In this document: positions 6,253-13,967 of the stretch, piece by piece
Layout of the letters: the number at the start of each line of letters is the position of its first letter
Numbering within the stretch: position 1 is the first letter of the stretch
Source: CAYTSA01 sp964440345
Lineage (GTDB): Bacteria > Desulfobacterota > Desulfovibrionia > Desulfovibrionales > Desulfovibrionaceae
NCBI GenBank assembly: GCA_964440345.1
Contig: CAYTSA010000067.1
Location: 1 to 21,441 of the forward strand
DNA: 21,441 nucleotides
Direction of reading: 5' to 3'
Notes under the pieces: generated by a model
Databases searched by the model: none
What the model saw: the letters and a program-made list of their open reading frames with translations, nothing else
Told to the model about the DNA's origin: nothing
Made by a program: the position numbers and the translations under genes

Positions 6253-6606
6253 TGGTGGAGGCGGGGGGAATCGAACCCCCGTCCGAGAAAGATTCACACG
6301 AAGCTTCTACAGGCTTAGACCAGAATTTATAGTCGCCGCTCCAGCGCCTCTGGCCAGGCTCTTGGAACAGCCAGTTCGCCTAGGGGTCTCGTCATCACGC
6401 CGGCAAACGGGCGCTCAGACCAGTCCGATAAATTGGCGCCCGCCGTGCGTATCGGACGTCAGCACGGTAGGCGTGGCCACTAATTAAGCAGCCAGTGCGT
6501 AGTCGTAATCGTTGGCAATTAAATTGCTTGCCGTTTTTTAACGAGGCCTCGGCCCCTCGGCCTGCCACTTCGGTTGCAGCATCCCCGTCGAAACCAGTGC
6601 GCCCCC
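6253..6606 (-). ncRNA. ssrA: tmRNA (transfer-messenger RNA), tag ANDYDYALAA
   Basis: The 354-nt RNA rescues stalled ribosomes with SmpB. On the minus strand it begins GGGGGCGCACTGGTTTCGAC and ends TTCGATTCCCCCCGCC-TCCACCA with an encoded CCA. The first seven bases pair with CGCCTCC, giving a G3:U70 wobble, the identity element for alanyl-tRNA synthetase. The T-arm loop TTCGATT closes on a perfect GGGGG/CCCCC stem. The resume codon GCC is at 6514-6516; the tag reads A-N-D-Y-D-Y-A-L-A-A and stops at TAA (6484-6486), an ordinary degradation tag ending in LAA for ClpXP-type proteases. It is divergent from recA and has its own promoter and terminator. Confidence 0.97.
6484..6516 (-). other. tmRNA-encoded proteolysis tag reading frame
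   Basis: The frame encodes ten alanine-bounded residues, ANDYDYALAA, then TAA. The sequence just 5' of the resume codon is A/T-rich (CAATTTAATT), as usual for the tmRNA resume site. Confidence 0.95.
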
Positions 6607-6628
6607 ATGTCAATGATCTGTCCGCCTT

Positions 6629-6671
6629 GCAGGCGAACACTATATATATACACGCCTGCCGCCTCTGGCAA
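6629..6671 (-). promoter_or_regulatory. ssrA promoter with an inverted repeat around its -10
   Basis: On the minus strand, TTGCCA (6666-6671), a 17-base spacer and TATATA (6643-6648) form a sigma70-type promoter, predicting a short 5' leader removed by RNase P. The 7-bp arms GCAGGCG and CGCCTGC (6629-6635 and 6653-6659) flank the -10, so a regulator or a cruciform could act here. The remainder of the recA-ssrA spacer contains only weak candidates for the recA promoter (TATCAT near 6753). No SOS box was recognised. Confidence 0.6.
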
Positions 6672-6792
6672 GGGGCAACACAGCCATTTGCCCCCAGGGC
6701 CGCCTTCTGCTATGTGAGCACGGTTCATTACACACATACAGGCTGCTGCTATCATAACCTGACTTTTGCACCAGCCGCATACAGGAGACGTC

Positions 6793-7857
6793 ATGTCCAA
6801 GAAGACCCAACAATCCACGCAAGACATGCGGCACGAAGCCCTGCGCACCGCCCTCAGCACCATTGAGCGCAAGTACGGGCAAGGTTCTATCATGAAACTA
6901 TCCGACGACGCGCACATTGTTGTGCCCGTTATCCCCACTGGCTCCATCGGCCTGGATCTGGCGCTGGGCGTGGGCGGCGTGCCCCGGGGCCGGGTCTCAG
7001 AAATTTACGGGCCAGAATCTTCGGGCAAAACTACGCTGGCCCTGCACATCATCGCCCAGGCCCAGAAAGCCGGCGGCACAGCCGCGTTCATTGACGCTGA
7101 GCACGCACTGGACGTAAATTACGCCAGGCGCCTTGGCGTGAAAACAGACGAACTGCTCATCTCCCAGCCGGACTACGGCGAGCAGGCTCTGGACATAGCC
7201 GACATGCTGGTCCGGTCCAGCGCTGTGGACGTGGTGGTCATCGACTCGGTGGCCGCGCTCATCCCTCAGACCGAGCTGGAGGGCAACATGGGCGAAACCC
7301 AAGTAGGCAGTCAGGCCCGGCTCATGTCCCACGCCATGCGCAAGCTCACCGGCACCATCCACAAGTCCCGCACCTCGGTCATCTTTATCAACCAGATTCG
7401 CATGAAAATAGGCATGATGGGCTACGGCAACCCCGAAACCACCACTGGCGGCAACGCCCTGAAGTTCTACTGTTCTGTGCGCTTGGACATACGCAAGATT
7501 CAGACCCTGAAGGACAAGGACGAGGTCTATGGCTCCCGCTGCCGGGTGAAGGTGGTCAAGAACAAGGTGGCGCCCCCGTTCCGCGAGGCCCAGTTCGACA
7601 TACTGTACGGCACAGGCATTTCACGCGAGGGCGAGCTCATCGACATGGGCGTGGACACAGGCATAGTGGACAAGTCTGGCTCCTGGTTCGCCTTTGGTTC
7701 TGAGCGCTTGGGCCAAGGCAAGGAAAACGTGCGCGCCTTTCTGCAGGAAAACGAGGACATACGTAGCGCTGTGGAGAGCAAACTGCTGGAGCATTTGGGC
7801 CAGAAGCTTGCCCCTAAAGCTGTGGAAGAGCCAGAACAAGAACAAGAACAAGAATGA
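6793..7857 (+). CDS. recA: Recombinase RecA
   Basis: RecA forms the ATP-dependent strand-exchange filament for homologous recombination and activates LexA self-cleavage. The product is 354 residues. Walker A GPESSGKTT is at 73-81, the catalytic Glu is in FIDAEHALD (100-108), Walker B VDVVVID at 145-151, and loop L2 with KIGMMGYGNPETTTGGNALKFY near 205-226. The ATG at 6793 is chosen because GGAG lies 7 bases upstream; the in-frame codon at 6766 has no RBS. The C-terminal tail is unusually repetitive and acidic (EEPEQEQEQE), encoded by tandem AGAACA-type hexamers at 7832-7854. alaS follows after 22 bases, an arrangement I know from Desulfovibrio, and ssrA is divergent. Confidence 0.98.
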   Translation: MSKKTQQSTQDMRHEALRTALSTIERKYGQGSIMKLSDDAHIVVPVIPTGSIGLDLALGVGGVPRGRVSEIYGPESSGKTTLALHIIAQAQKAGGTAAFIDAEHALDVNYARRLGVKTDELLISQPDYGEQALDIADMLVRSSAVDVVVIDSVAALIPQTELEGNMGETQVGSQARLMSHAMRKLTGTIHKSRTSVIFINQIRMKIGMMGYGNPETTTGGNALKFYCSVRLDIRKIQTLKDKDEVYGSRCRVKVVKNKVAPPFREAQFDILYGTGISREGELIDMGVDTGIVDKSGSWFAFGSERLGQGKENVRAFLQENEDIRSAVESKLLEHLGQKLAPKAVEEPEQEQEQE

Positions 7858-7879
7858 CAGATACTAAAGGATATTTGCT

Positions 7880-10519
7880 GTGATAAGCGCCAATGACATC
7901 CGCTCGCGTTTTCTGGAGTATTTTGAAAAAAACGGCCACACCATTGTCGATTCCTCGGCTCTGACGCCTCGCGACGACCCCAGCCTGCTTTTCACCAACG
8001 CAGGCATGGTCCAGTTCAAGAAAATATTCCTGGGCCAGGAGCAGCGCGGCTATTGCCGCGCAGTGACTTCCCAGAAGTGTTTGCGCGTGGGCGGCAAGCA
8101 CAACGACCTGGAAAATGTGGGCCGCACTGCCCGGCACCACACCTTTTTCGAAATGTTGGGCAACTTCTCCTTTGGCGACTATTTTAAGGAAGACGCCATC
8201 CGCTTTGCCTGGGAGTTCCTTACCGAGGACCTCAAGCTGCCCAAAGACAAGCTTTACGCCACGGTCTTTACCGACGACGACGAGGCCGAGGAACTGTGGA
8301 AAAAGGTGGCCGGCCTGCCGCCGGAGCGCATTCGCCGGCTGGATGAAAAGGACAACTTCTGGTCCATGGGCGACACCGGCCCCTGCGGTCCGTGTTCGGA
8401 AATTCTCATCGACCAGGGCGAGCATATGACCTGTGGGCCAGATTGCGGCATTGGCGTGTGCGACTGCGACCGGTACCTGGAAATATGGAACCTGGTGTTC
8501 ATGCAGTACAACCAGGACGAAACCGGCGAGCGCACTCCGCTGCCCCGGCCCTCCATTGACACTGGCATGGGCCTGGAGCGCATCTCCGCGGTCTGTCAGG
8601 GCGTTTACTCCAATTTCGACATCGACCTTTTTCAACAGATTATAGGCTTCACCGCGGCCAAAGCCGGGGTGGAGTTCAAAAAAGACGAAGAGACCGACAC
8701 CGCGTTACGGGTCATTGCCGACCACAGCCGGGCCATGGCCTTCATGATCGCGGACGGCATTCTGCCCTCCAACGAGGGGCGGGGCTACGTGCTGCGCCGG
8801 CTCATCCGCCGGGCTTTCCGGTTCGGCCGGCTCATCAGTTTGAACGAGCCGTTTCTGCACGAAACCGCGTCCAAAGTCGTGGACCTGATGGGCGAGGGGT
8901 ACCCGGAGTTGTTGGATAACCGGGAGTTCATGGCCCGGGTCATCCGCGAAGAAGAAGAGCGGTTCAGCCAGACCCTGGACAAGGGGCTGGCCATGCTCGA
9001 AGAAGAGCTGGAAAGCCTACGCTCTGCTGGCAAAAAGACTGTGCCGGGCGAAACCGCCTTCAAGCTGTACGACACCTTTGGTTTTCCCATCGACATCGTC
9101 AATGACGTAGCCGAAAAGGCCGGCTTTGCCGTGGACGAGGAAGGCTACAAACAACACATGGGCGAGCAGCGCGAGCGGGCCAAGGCCGCCTGGAAAGGCT
9201 CTGGCGAAGTGGACCTGGCCTCGCGGTTTCAGATTCTGCTGGAAGAGGGGCTTACATCCAGGTTTGTGGGCTACGACTCCATGGCCGCCGGGGGCCGCAT
9301 TGTTGCTCTTCTGGACGAGTCCGCCCTGCCTGTGGAAAAGCTGGCCAAGGGCGAGAAGGGCTACCTGGTTGCCTCCACAACTCCCTACTACGGCGAGTCT
9401 GGCGGCCAGGTGGGCGACACCGGCCAAGTGGCCACGCCCTCCGGTCGGGCTGAAGTGACCGACACCCTGAAGCCGGCTGCAGAACTGACAGTGCATCAAG
9501 TTACGGTGCCGGAAGGCGAGCTGTTGCTGGACCAGGAGGCCGATCTGGTGGTGGACGAAGGTGTGCGCACCGCCACTGCCCGCAACCACACCGCCACCCA
9601 TCTGTTGCACGCGGCCCTGCGCAAGGTGCTGGGCGACCATGTGAAACAAGCCGGCTCCCTGGTGGGCCCAGACCGGCTGCGGTTCGACTTCACCCACATT
9701 TCCGCCATGACGCCGGAAGAGATTCAGTCCGTGGAAAAGGAAGTGAACAAAGCCATTATGGCCGACGCGCCCATAAGAACGGAAGTGACGCCCTACGACA
9801 AGGCGGTAGAGCAGGGCGCCATTGCCCTGTTCGGCGAGAAATACACCTCTGACGTGCGCGTGGTGGAGGCTGAGAACATCTCGGTGGAGCTGTGCGGCGG
9901 CACCCACCTTTCCGCCACTGGCCAGGCCGGGCTGTTTCTCATCCTGTCTGAGGCTGGCGTGTCTGCAGGCGTGCGGCGCATAGAGGCGGCCACGGGCTGG
10001 AACGCCCTCACCCTGGTGCAGGAGCAGCGGGCCGAACTGGCCGCCGTGGCTGGCGAAGTGAAGGCCAGGCCAGGCGACATAGCCAGTAAGGTGAAGGGGC
10101 TGAAGTCTGACATCAAGAAGCTGAACAAAGAGCTGCAAAAAGCAGCCACAGCCGGCGGCTCAGCCAGCGGCAAATCTGTAATGGACGAGCTGAATGAGGT
10201 GAACGGCGTGAAATTTCTGGCCGCCTCTGTTGTTGCGCCCAACGTCAAGGGGCTGCGGGACATGATGGACGACGTGCGGTCCAAGCTGCCCAGCGGCGTG
10301 GCCTGCCTGGCTGCGGAGGTCAATGACAAGCTTTCGGTGCTTATCTACGTGTCCAAAGATTTGCACGGCCGGTTCACAGCGCCGCAGCTCTTTAAGGAAA
10401 TATCCCCCATCATCGACGGCTCTGGCGGCGGCCGACCAGACCTGGCCCAGGGCGGCGGCGCCAACCCGGCCCGCATGGGCGACGCCTTTGCCGTGCTGCG
10501 GCAAAAGCTGGAAGAGTAA
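7880..10519 (+). CDS. alaS: Alanyl-tRNA synthetase
   Basis: This class II synthetase charges tRNA-Ala and tmRNA. It is 879 residues, normal for the family, with domains in order: the catalytic core (TNAGMVQFKKIFLG, GDTGPCGPCSEI, DTGMGLERI), the tRNA-recognition region, the editing domain with the zinc ligands H570-x3-H574 (NHTATHLLH) and C672/H676 (CGGTH), and a C-terminal DHHA1-like domain ending GSGGGRPDLAQGGG near residue 850. The GTG start is supported by AAAGGA 8 bases upstream. It lies 22 bases after recA and is probably co-transcribed with it. A strong terminator follows. No key residue is missing. Confidence 0.98.
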   Translation: MISANDIRSRFLEYFEKNGHTIVDSSALTPRDDPSLLFTNAGMVQFKKIFLGQEQRGYCRAVTSQKCLRVGGKHNDLENVGRTARHHTFFEMLGNFSFGDYFKEDAIRFAWEFLTEDLKLPKDKLYATVFTDDDEAEELWKKVAGLPPERIRRLDEKDNFWSMGDTGPCGPCSEILIDQGEHMTCGPDCGIGVCDCDRYLEIWNLVFMQYNQDETGERTPLPRPSIDTGMGLERISAVCQGVYSNFDIDLFQQIIGFTAAKAGVEFKKDEETDTALRVIADHSRAMAFMIADGILPSNEGRGYVLRRLIRRAFRFGRLISLNEPFLHETASKVVDLMGEGYPELLDNREFMARVIREEEERFSQTLDKGLAMLEEELESLRSAGKKTVPGETAFKLYDTFGFPIDIVNDVAEKAGFAVDEEGYKQHMGEQRERAKAAWKGSGEVDLASRFQILLEEGLTSRFVGYDSMAAGGRIVALLDESALPVEKLAKGEKGYLVASTTPYYGESGGQVGDTGQVATPSGRAEVTDTLKPAAELTVHQVTVPEGELLLDQEADLVVDEGVRTATARNHTATHLLHAALRKVLGDHVKQAGSLVGPDRLRFDFTHISAMTPEEIQSVEKEVNKAIMADAPIRTEVTPYDKAVEQGAIALFGEKYTSDVRVVEAENISVELCGGTHLSATGQAGLFLILSEAGVSAGVRRIEAATGWNALTLVQEQRAELAAVAGEVKARPGDIASKVKGLKSDIKKLNKELQKAATAGGSASGKSVMDELNEVNGVKFLAASVVAPNVKGLRDMMDDVRSKLPSGVACLAAEVNDKLSVLIYVSKDLHGRFTAPQLFKEISPIIDGSGGGRPDLAQGGGANPARMGDAFAVLRQKLEE

Positions 10520-10548
10520 TCGTCAGGCTGAATACAGCTGATTACAGG

Positions 10549-10579
10549 GCGGACGCTGTCATACGGCGTCCGCTTTTTT
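10549..10579 (+). terminator. Terminator of the recA-alaS operon
   Basis: GCGGACGC and GCGTCCGC form a perfect 8-bp stem with a 9-base loop, followed by TTTTTT, 29 bases after the alaS stop. Confidence 0.9.
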
Positions 10580-10581
10580 GT

Positions 10582-10603
10582 GGTGCGCCCGGCAGGGCGC
10601 ACC
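10582..10603 (-). terminator. Hairpin directly after the response-regulator stop
   Basis: GGTGCGCCC-GGCA-GGGCGCACC is a perfect 9-bp stem one base beyond the stop of the minus-strand regulator gene. No T tract follows on the minus strand, but a second GC stem (the alaS terminator) lies just beyond, so together they insulate convergent transcription. Confidence 0.6.
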
Positions 10604-10604
10604 T

Positions 10605-10973
10605 TCAGGCCTGCAAGGCCGCGGTGATCTTCTTTTGCACCTCTGCCCGGTCAAAAGGTTTGGTGAACGTCGCCAGCGCGCCGTAGTTTTTGGCGAACTG
10701 CAACGTTGACGTGTGCGAGGCGGGGTTGCCGCCCGAAAAGACCACCACTTTCATGTCCGGAAATTCGAACCGCAACTGCTTGAGCATTTCCAGCGCTTCC
10801 TTGCCGGGCATGTACATGTCTGTGAGCAGCAGGTCCGGCGGATTGGCGCGGAAAAGTATTTCCGCCTCAAATGCGTCTGCTGCTTGCTGCGCCGTGTGGC
10901 CCATGCTCTGCACTATCTCTGTGAGAATGCTCATGGAAATGGGGTCGTCTTCGACGATGAGTATCTGCGGCAT
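10605..10973 (-). CDS. Single-domain CheY-like response regulator
   Basis: This 122-residue receiver has no output domain. The full phosphorylation site is present: acidic pocket E8-D9-D10 (IVEDD), phospho-acceptor D52 (LLLTDMYMPG), the switch Ser80 (VVVFSGG) and Lys105 (TFTKPF). The start MPQILIVEDD is set by GGGAGGA 7 bases upstream; a longer in-frame extension into the intergenic region lacks an RBS and looks non-coding. It is transcribed divergently from the Amt-chemoreceptor fusion with 185 bases between, so it may be a dedicated phosphorelay partner of that receptor; this rests on position only. Other single-domain receivers serve in unrelated relays. No histidine kinase, cheA or cheW is in the window. 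Confidence 0.92.
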   Translation of the reverse strand: MPQILIVEDDPISMSILTEIVQSMGHTAQQAADAFEAEILFRANPPDLLLTDMYMPGKEALEMLKQLRFEFPDMKVVVFSGGNPASHTSTLQFAKNYGALATFTKPFDRAEVQKKITAALQA

Positions 10974-11018
10974 AAAAAGTCCTCCCACTATGCATGCTTC
11001 ATACTTATGACAAAAAGA

Positions 11019-11053
11019 GGCTGCCGAACGGGCTGCCGAACGGGCTGTTGACA
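11019..11053 (+). promoter_or_regulatory. 12-bp tandem direct repeats leading into a TTGACA -35-like box
   Basis: GGCTGCCGAACG occurs twice head-to-tail (11019-11030, 11031-11042), and a third partial copy GGCTG runs into TTGACA (11048-11053). This lies midway between the divergent regulator and receptor genes and could be an operator. The -10 partner is not convincing, so the promoter assignment is tentative. Confidence 0.5.
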
Positions 11054-11158
11054 AAGCTTTCTCAACGAGTAAAGGTAGCGAAACGATGCCAAAAATGAAA
11101 TATATTTGCCAGTAAAAAATCACAGAATTGGAATATTGACTTAAAAGGGGGCGGCTGC

Positions 11159-13711
11159 ATGGAAGGCATTGATCTGAATGTGATGCAGGAAGCTATCCGG
11201 CAGGGGCAGATCAACGAAAATTTCGTTTGGGTTATGGTCAGCGCGGCGCTCGTTTTTTCAATGCAGTTCGGGTTCATGTATTTGGAGTCCGGCCTGGCCC
11301 AGGCCAAGCACTCCATCAATGTGGCGGTCAAGAATCTGGCAGACTTCGTGGTGGCGGTCATTCTGTTCTGGATGGTCGGCTTCGGGATAATGTTCGGCAA
11401 CAACTCCCTGGGCGGGATCATCGGCGGCAGCGATTTTTTCATTTCGGTGGACGACCCCTGGATGGCTGCATTTTTCGTGTTTCAAGCAGTGTTTGTAGGC
11501 ACAGCGGCCACCATCGACTCTGGCGCTGTGGCCGGCCGGGCGCGATTCGGGACGTACCTGATCCTGTCCGGCGTTATTTCTGGGATTGTCTATCCAGTGT
11601 TTGGGCACTGGGCCTGGGGCGGCTTGCTGCACGACCAGGCAGGTTGGCTGGAGGCCATTGGTTTTAAGGATTTTGCCGGTTCCACGGTGGTGCACTCTGT
11701 GGGAGGCTGGATGGCTCTGGTGGGCGTGATCGTACTCGGCCCGCGGCTTGGCAAGTTCGACAGCGAAGGCAATCCACGCAAAATACCGCCGTACTCCATG
11801 CCGGACGCCATTTTGGGCACGCTTATTCTCTTCTTCGGCTGGTTCGGCTTCAACTGCGGCTCTACCCTGGAGGCCTCGCCAGCTATTGCTCCCATTGCGC
11901 TGAACACCGCCTTGGCCGCATGTTTTGGTTGCGTTTCAGCCACTACGCTCTCCTGGCTGCTCAGCCCGGAGAAACGGCCAGAAGTGGAAATGATAGGCAA
12001 CGGGTTGTTGGGCGGTCTGGTAGGAATCACCGCAGGCTGCGCCTTTGTGAACACTGTTGGCGCTATGTGCATCGGCCTGGTCTCAGGCGTGCTTGTGTAC
12101 TGGTTTATAGGCTTCATGGAAAAGACGCTCAAGCTTGACGACGTGGTTGGGGCTGTGGCTGTGCACGGCATATGCGGGGCCTGGGGAACCCTGGCTGTGG
12201 GGTTGTTCGATCTGCAGGACGGTATGTTGTTTGGCGGCGGCTTGAGCCAGCTGGGCGTCCAGGCGCTTGGCGTAGGTGCTTGCTTTGTTTGGACTTTTGG
12301 AGTCGGCTATTGCATCGTTAAAGTCATCGACAAGTATTCCGGCGGCATGCGTGTTTCTGAAGAAGACGAGGAGCGGGGCCTGAATATTGCCGAACACGGC
12401 GCCAAGATGACTTGGTACGACACCATCACCACCATTCAGGAGATTGTGCACACCGGAGATATGGGCAAGCGCGTAGAGGTGGAGCTGGGCACTGAAGCCG
12501 GAGACGTAGCCGCCAGCTTCAATTCCCTGCTGCTGGAGGTGCAGCAGACAGCCGAGGTGGCTGATCGGGTAGCCAGGGGCGATTTCAGCAAGACCATCCA
12601 CCCTAAAAGTGAGAAGGACTTACTGGGCAAGGCCGTGATGCAGATGGTGGAGTCCCTGCGCGAGCGAAGGCGAATACAGGAAGAAACCATCGAGAAAATA
12701 TCAGAAATCGTGGCCACTGGCGACCTGGACCAGCGCTTTGACTACAAAGATGGCGAGACCATGGCCCGGCTGAAGCAAAGCTTTAACGATTTTTTGGAGG
12801 ACCTTTCAGCAGGCGCAGCAGTGCTGCAGCGGGTGGCTGACGGCGACCTGACTGTGCGCGTGGAGCCCAAGAGCGGCAAGGACGCGCTGGGCCTTTCAAC
12901 GCAAAAAATGGTCAACAGTCTGAATACCTTGCTTCTAGAGTTTCAGAAAGTGGGCGTGTCCATTGCTGAGACAGTGTCGCAACTGGAGCATTCCAGCGCA
13001 GATCTAAGCCAGGCGAATGCAGACCTGGTGGACGGCGTAGAGGACGTGAGCAGCGCAGTTCAGGAAACCATCCAGGCTGTACAGGCCATGCACGAAGAGG
13101 CCAGGTCTGGCGCGCAGTCCAAGGAGGAGGCTGTGCAGAGCATGACCGAGATAAGCGGGGCTTTGCATTCTCTGGCGGAACACATTTCTTCGTTGGATGT
13201 CACTACCCGGGATATTTCAGGATTCACCACCGTGATCGGCGACATCGCCGACCAAACAAATCTGTTGGCCCTGAACGCCGCCATTGAGGCGGCCCGGGCC
13301 GGCGAGGCGGGCCGGGGCTTTGCCGTGGTGGCGGACGAGGTCCGCAAGCTTGCGGAAAAAGTCATTGCTGCAGTCAAAGACATTGAGTCCTCAGCCGGCA
13401 AGATAAGCACGGATACGACCCGGGCTGTGGAGTCTGTAACCGAGAACCGGGACACCACGCAGACCATTTCCTCTTCGCTGGCGGAGACGCTTTCACGCGC
13501 CTTTGAGGCTGTGAAGCAGGCTGCAGACGGGGTCTCTGACAAGATGGGAAACATATCCAGCGCCACTGAGCGGCAGAACAACATCGTCGCCCGCAACGAA
13601 GAGGCGGCCGGGGCAGTGGCCCGGGTGTCGTCTACACTGCAGGAACTGGCCCAGGTGCTGGAGGACAATGTTTCCCTCTTCAACCTGGACAAACCGGTAG
13701 AACAAGGATGA
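11159..13711 (+). CDS. Amt ammonium channel fused to tandem HAMP units and a methyl-accepting chemoreceptor domain
   Basis: This is one continuous 850-residue frame. Residues 1-395 are a whole Amt/Mep/Rh channel: the signature DFAGSTVVHSVGGWMAL with D171 and H179, the second pore histidine H336 (VAVHGICGAWG), gate phenylalanines F112 and F231, and S235 (FGFNCGS), matching E. coli AmtB D160/H168/H318/F107/F215/S219 by motif alignment. The conserved Amt tail (GGMRVSEEDEERGLNIAEHG) ends near 414. Four HAMP-like units follow: about 424-463, 465-503, 511-548 and 553-592, each with a GD/G-E type turn. Residues 593-850 are an MCP cytoplasmic domain with the CheA/CheW-binding tip DIADQTNLLALNAAIEAARAG, then GRGFAVVADEVRKLAEK. 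No CheR-docking pentapeptide ends it. AAGGGGG gives the start. The inferred role is an ammonium chemoreceptor. Confidence 0.95.
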   Translation: MEGIDLNVMQEAIRQGQINENFVWVMVSAALVFSMQFGFMYLESGLAQAKHSINVAVKNLADFVVAVILFWMVGFGIMFGNNSLGGIIGGSDFFISVDDPWMAAFFVFQAVFVGTAATIDSGAVAGRARFGTYLILSGVISGIVYPVFGHWAWGGLLHDQAGWLEAIGFKDFAGSTVVHSVGGWMALVGVIVLGPRLGKFDSEGNPRKIPPYSMPDAILGTLILFFGWFGFNCGSTLEASPAIAPIALNTALAACFGCVSATTLSWLLSPEKRPEVEMIGNGLLGGLVGITAGCAFVNTVGAMCIGLVSGVLVYWFIGFMEKTLKLDDVVGAVAVHGICGAWGTLAVGLFDLQDGMLFGGGLSQLGVQALGVGACFVWTFGVGYCIVKVIDKYSGGMRVSEEDEERGLNIAEHGAKMTWYDTITTIQEIVHTGDMGKRVEVELGTEAGDVAASFNSLLLEVQQTAEVADRVARGDFSKTIHPKSEKDLLGKAVMQMVESLRERRRIQEETIEKISEIVATGDLDQRFDYKDGETMARLKQSFNDFLEDLSAGAAVLQRVADGDLTVRVEPKSGKDALGLSTQKMVNSLNTLLLEFQKVGVSIAETVSQLEHSSADLSQANADLVDGVEDVSSAVQETIQAVQAMHEEARSGAQSKEEAVQSMTEISGALHSLAEHISSLDVTTRDISGFTTVIGDIADQTNLLALNAAIEAARAGEAGRGFAVVADEVRKLAEKVIAAVKDIESSAGKISTDTTRAVESVTENRDTTQTISSSLAETLSRAFEAVKQAADGVSDKMGNISSATERQNNIVARNEEAAGAVARVSSTLQELAQVLEDNVSLFNLDKPVEQG

Positions 13712-13745
13712 GCAGACGATGGGGCTGCGTATTGCGAAAAATCAC

Positions 13746-13774
13746 TTGATGCTCAGCGCTTGCAGGCGTATGAA
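13746..13774 (+). promoter_or_regulatory. Promoter of tRNA-Ala
   Basis: TTGATG, a 17-base spacer and TATGAA end 9 bases before the first tRNA base, as expected for a tRNA promoter. Confidence 0.55.
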
Positions 13775-13783
13775 GAATTTTTC

Positions 13784-13859
13784 GGGGACGTAGCTCAGCT
13801 GGGAGAGCGCTGCCTTCGCAAGGCAGAAGTCGAGGGTTCAAGTCCCTTCGTCTCCACCA
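13784..13859 (+). tRNA. tRNA-Ala, anticodon CGC
   Basis: The 76-base cloverleaf has acceptor GGGGACG/CGTCTCC with the G3:U70 alanine identity pair, D-arm GCTC...GAGC, anticodon stem CTGCC/GGCAG with loop TTCGCAA (anticodon CGC, reading GCG), T-loop TTCAAGT and an encoded CCA. The terminator at 13870 follows closely. Confidence 0.97.
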
Positions 13860-13869
13860 GGAACATACA

Positions 13870-13901
13870 GCGGGTTGGATGCATGTCTGGCCCGCTTTTT
13901 T
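13870..13901 (+). terminator. Terminator after tRNA-Ala
   Basis: GCGGGTT pairs with GGCCCGC (two G:U pairs) around a 12-base loop and is followed by TTTTTT. Confidence 0.75.
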
Positions 13902-13915
13902 GCGCCCTACCGGGC

Positions 13916-13943
13916 AAAAAAAGAGCCGGCTTGGCCGGCTCTT
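13916..13943 (-). terminator. Terminator of the cold-shock gene
   Basis: On the minus strand, AAGAGCCGGC pairs perfectly with GCCGGCTCTT around a 3-base loop and is followed by seven T residues. It ends 24 bases after the cold-shock stop codon and overlaps no gene. Confidence 0.88.
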
Positions 13944-13967
13944 TGGGTGTTTCTGCTAGGTGGGGAA

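Noticed and set aside
2393..6314. Integration of the restriction island into ssrA by site-specific recombination
   Set aside because: Only a 12-base match exists. The tmRNA 3' end is not duplicated at the far boundary, ssrA keeps a native-looking terminator, and no integrase is present.
6135..6332. Plus-strand ORF overlapping the ssrA 3' end
   Set aside because: It reads antisense through the tmRNA and its terminator; the apparent protein is an artefact of structured RNA sequence.
9017..10138. Long minus-strand open frame (373 residues) opposite alaS
   Set aside because: It lies wholly antisense to a clearly conserved gene, is rich in H, G, Q and L as expected of a GC-rich shadow frame, and has no RBS or motif.
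10974..11123. N-terminal extension of the response regulator
   Set aside because: The receiver fold begins at MPQILIVEDD with a strong SD directly upstream; the extension crosses the 12-bp repeats and promoter region.
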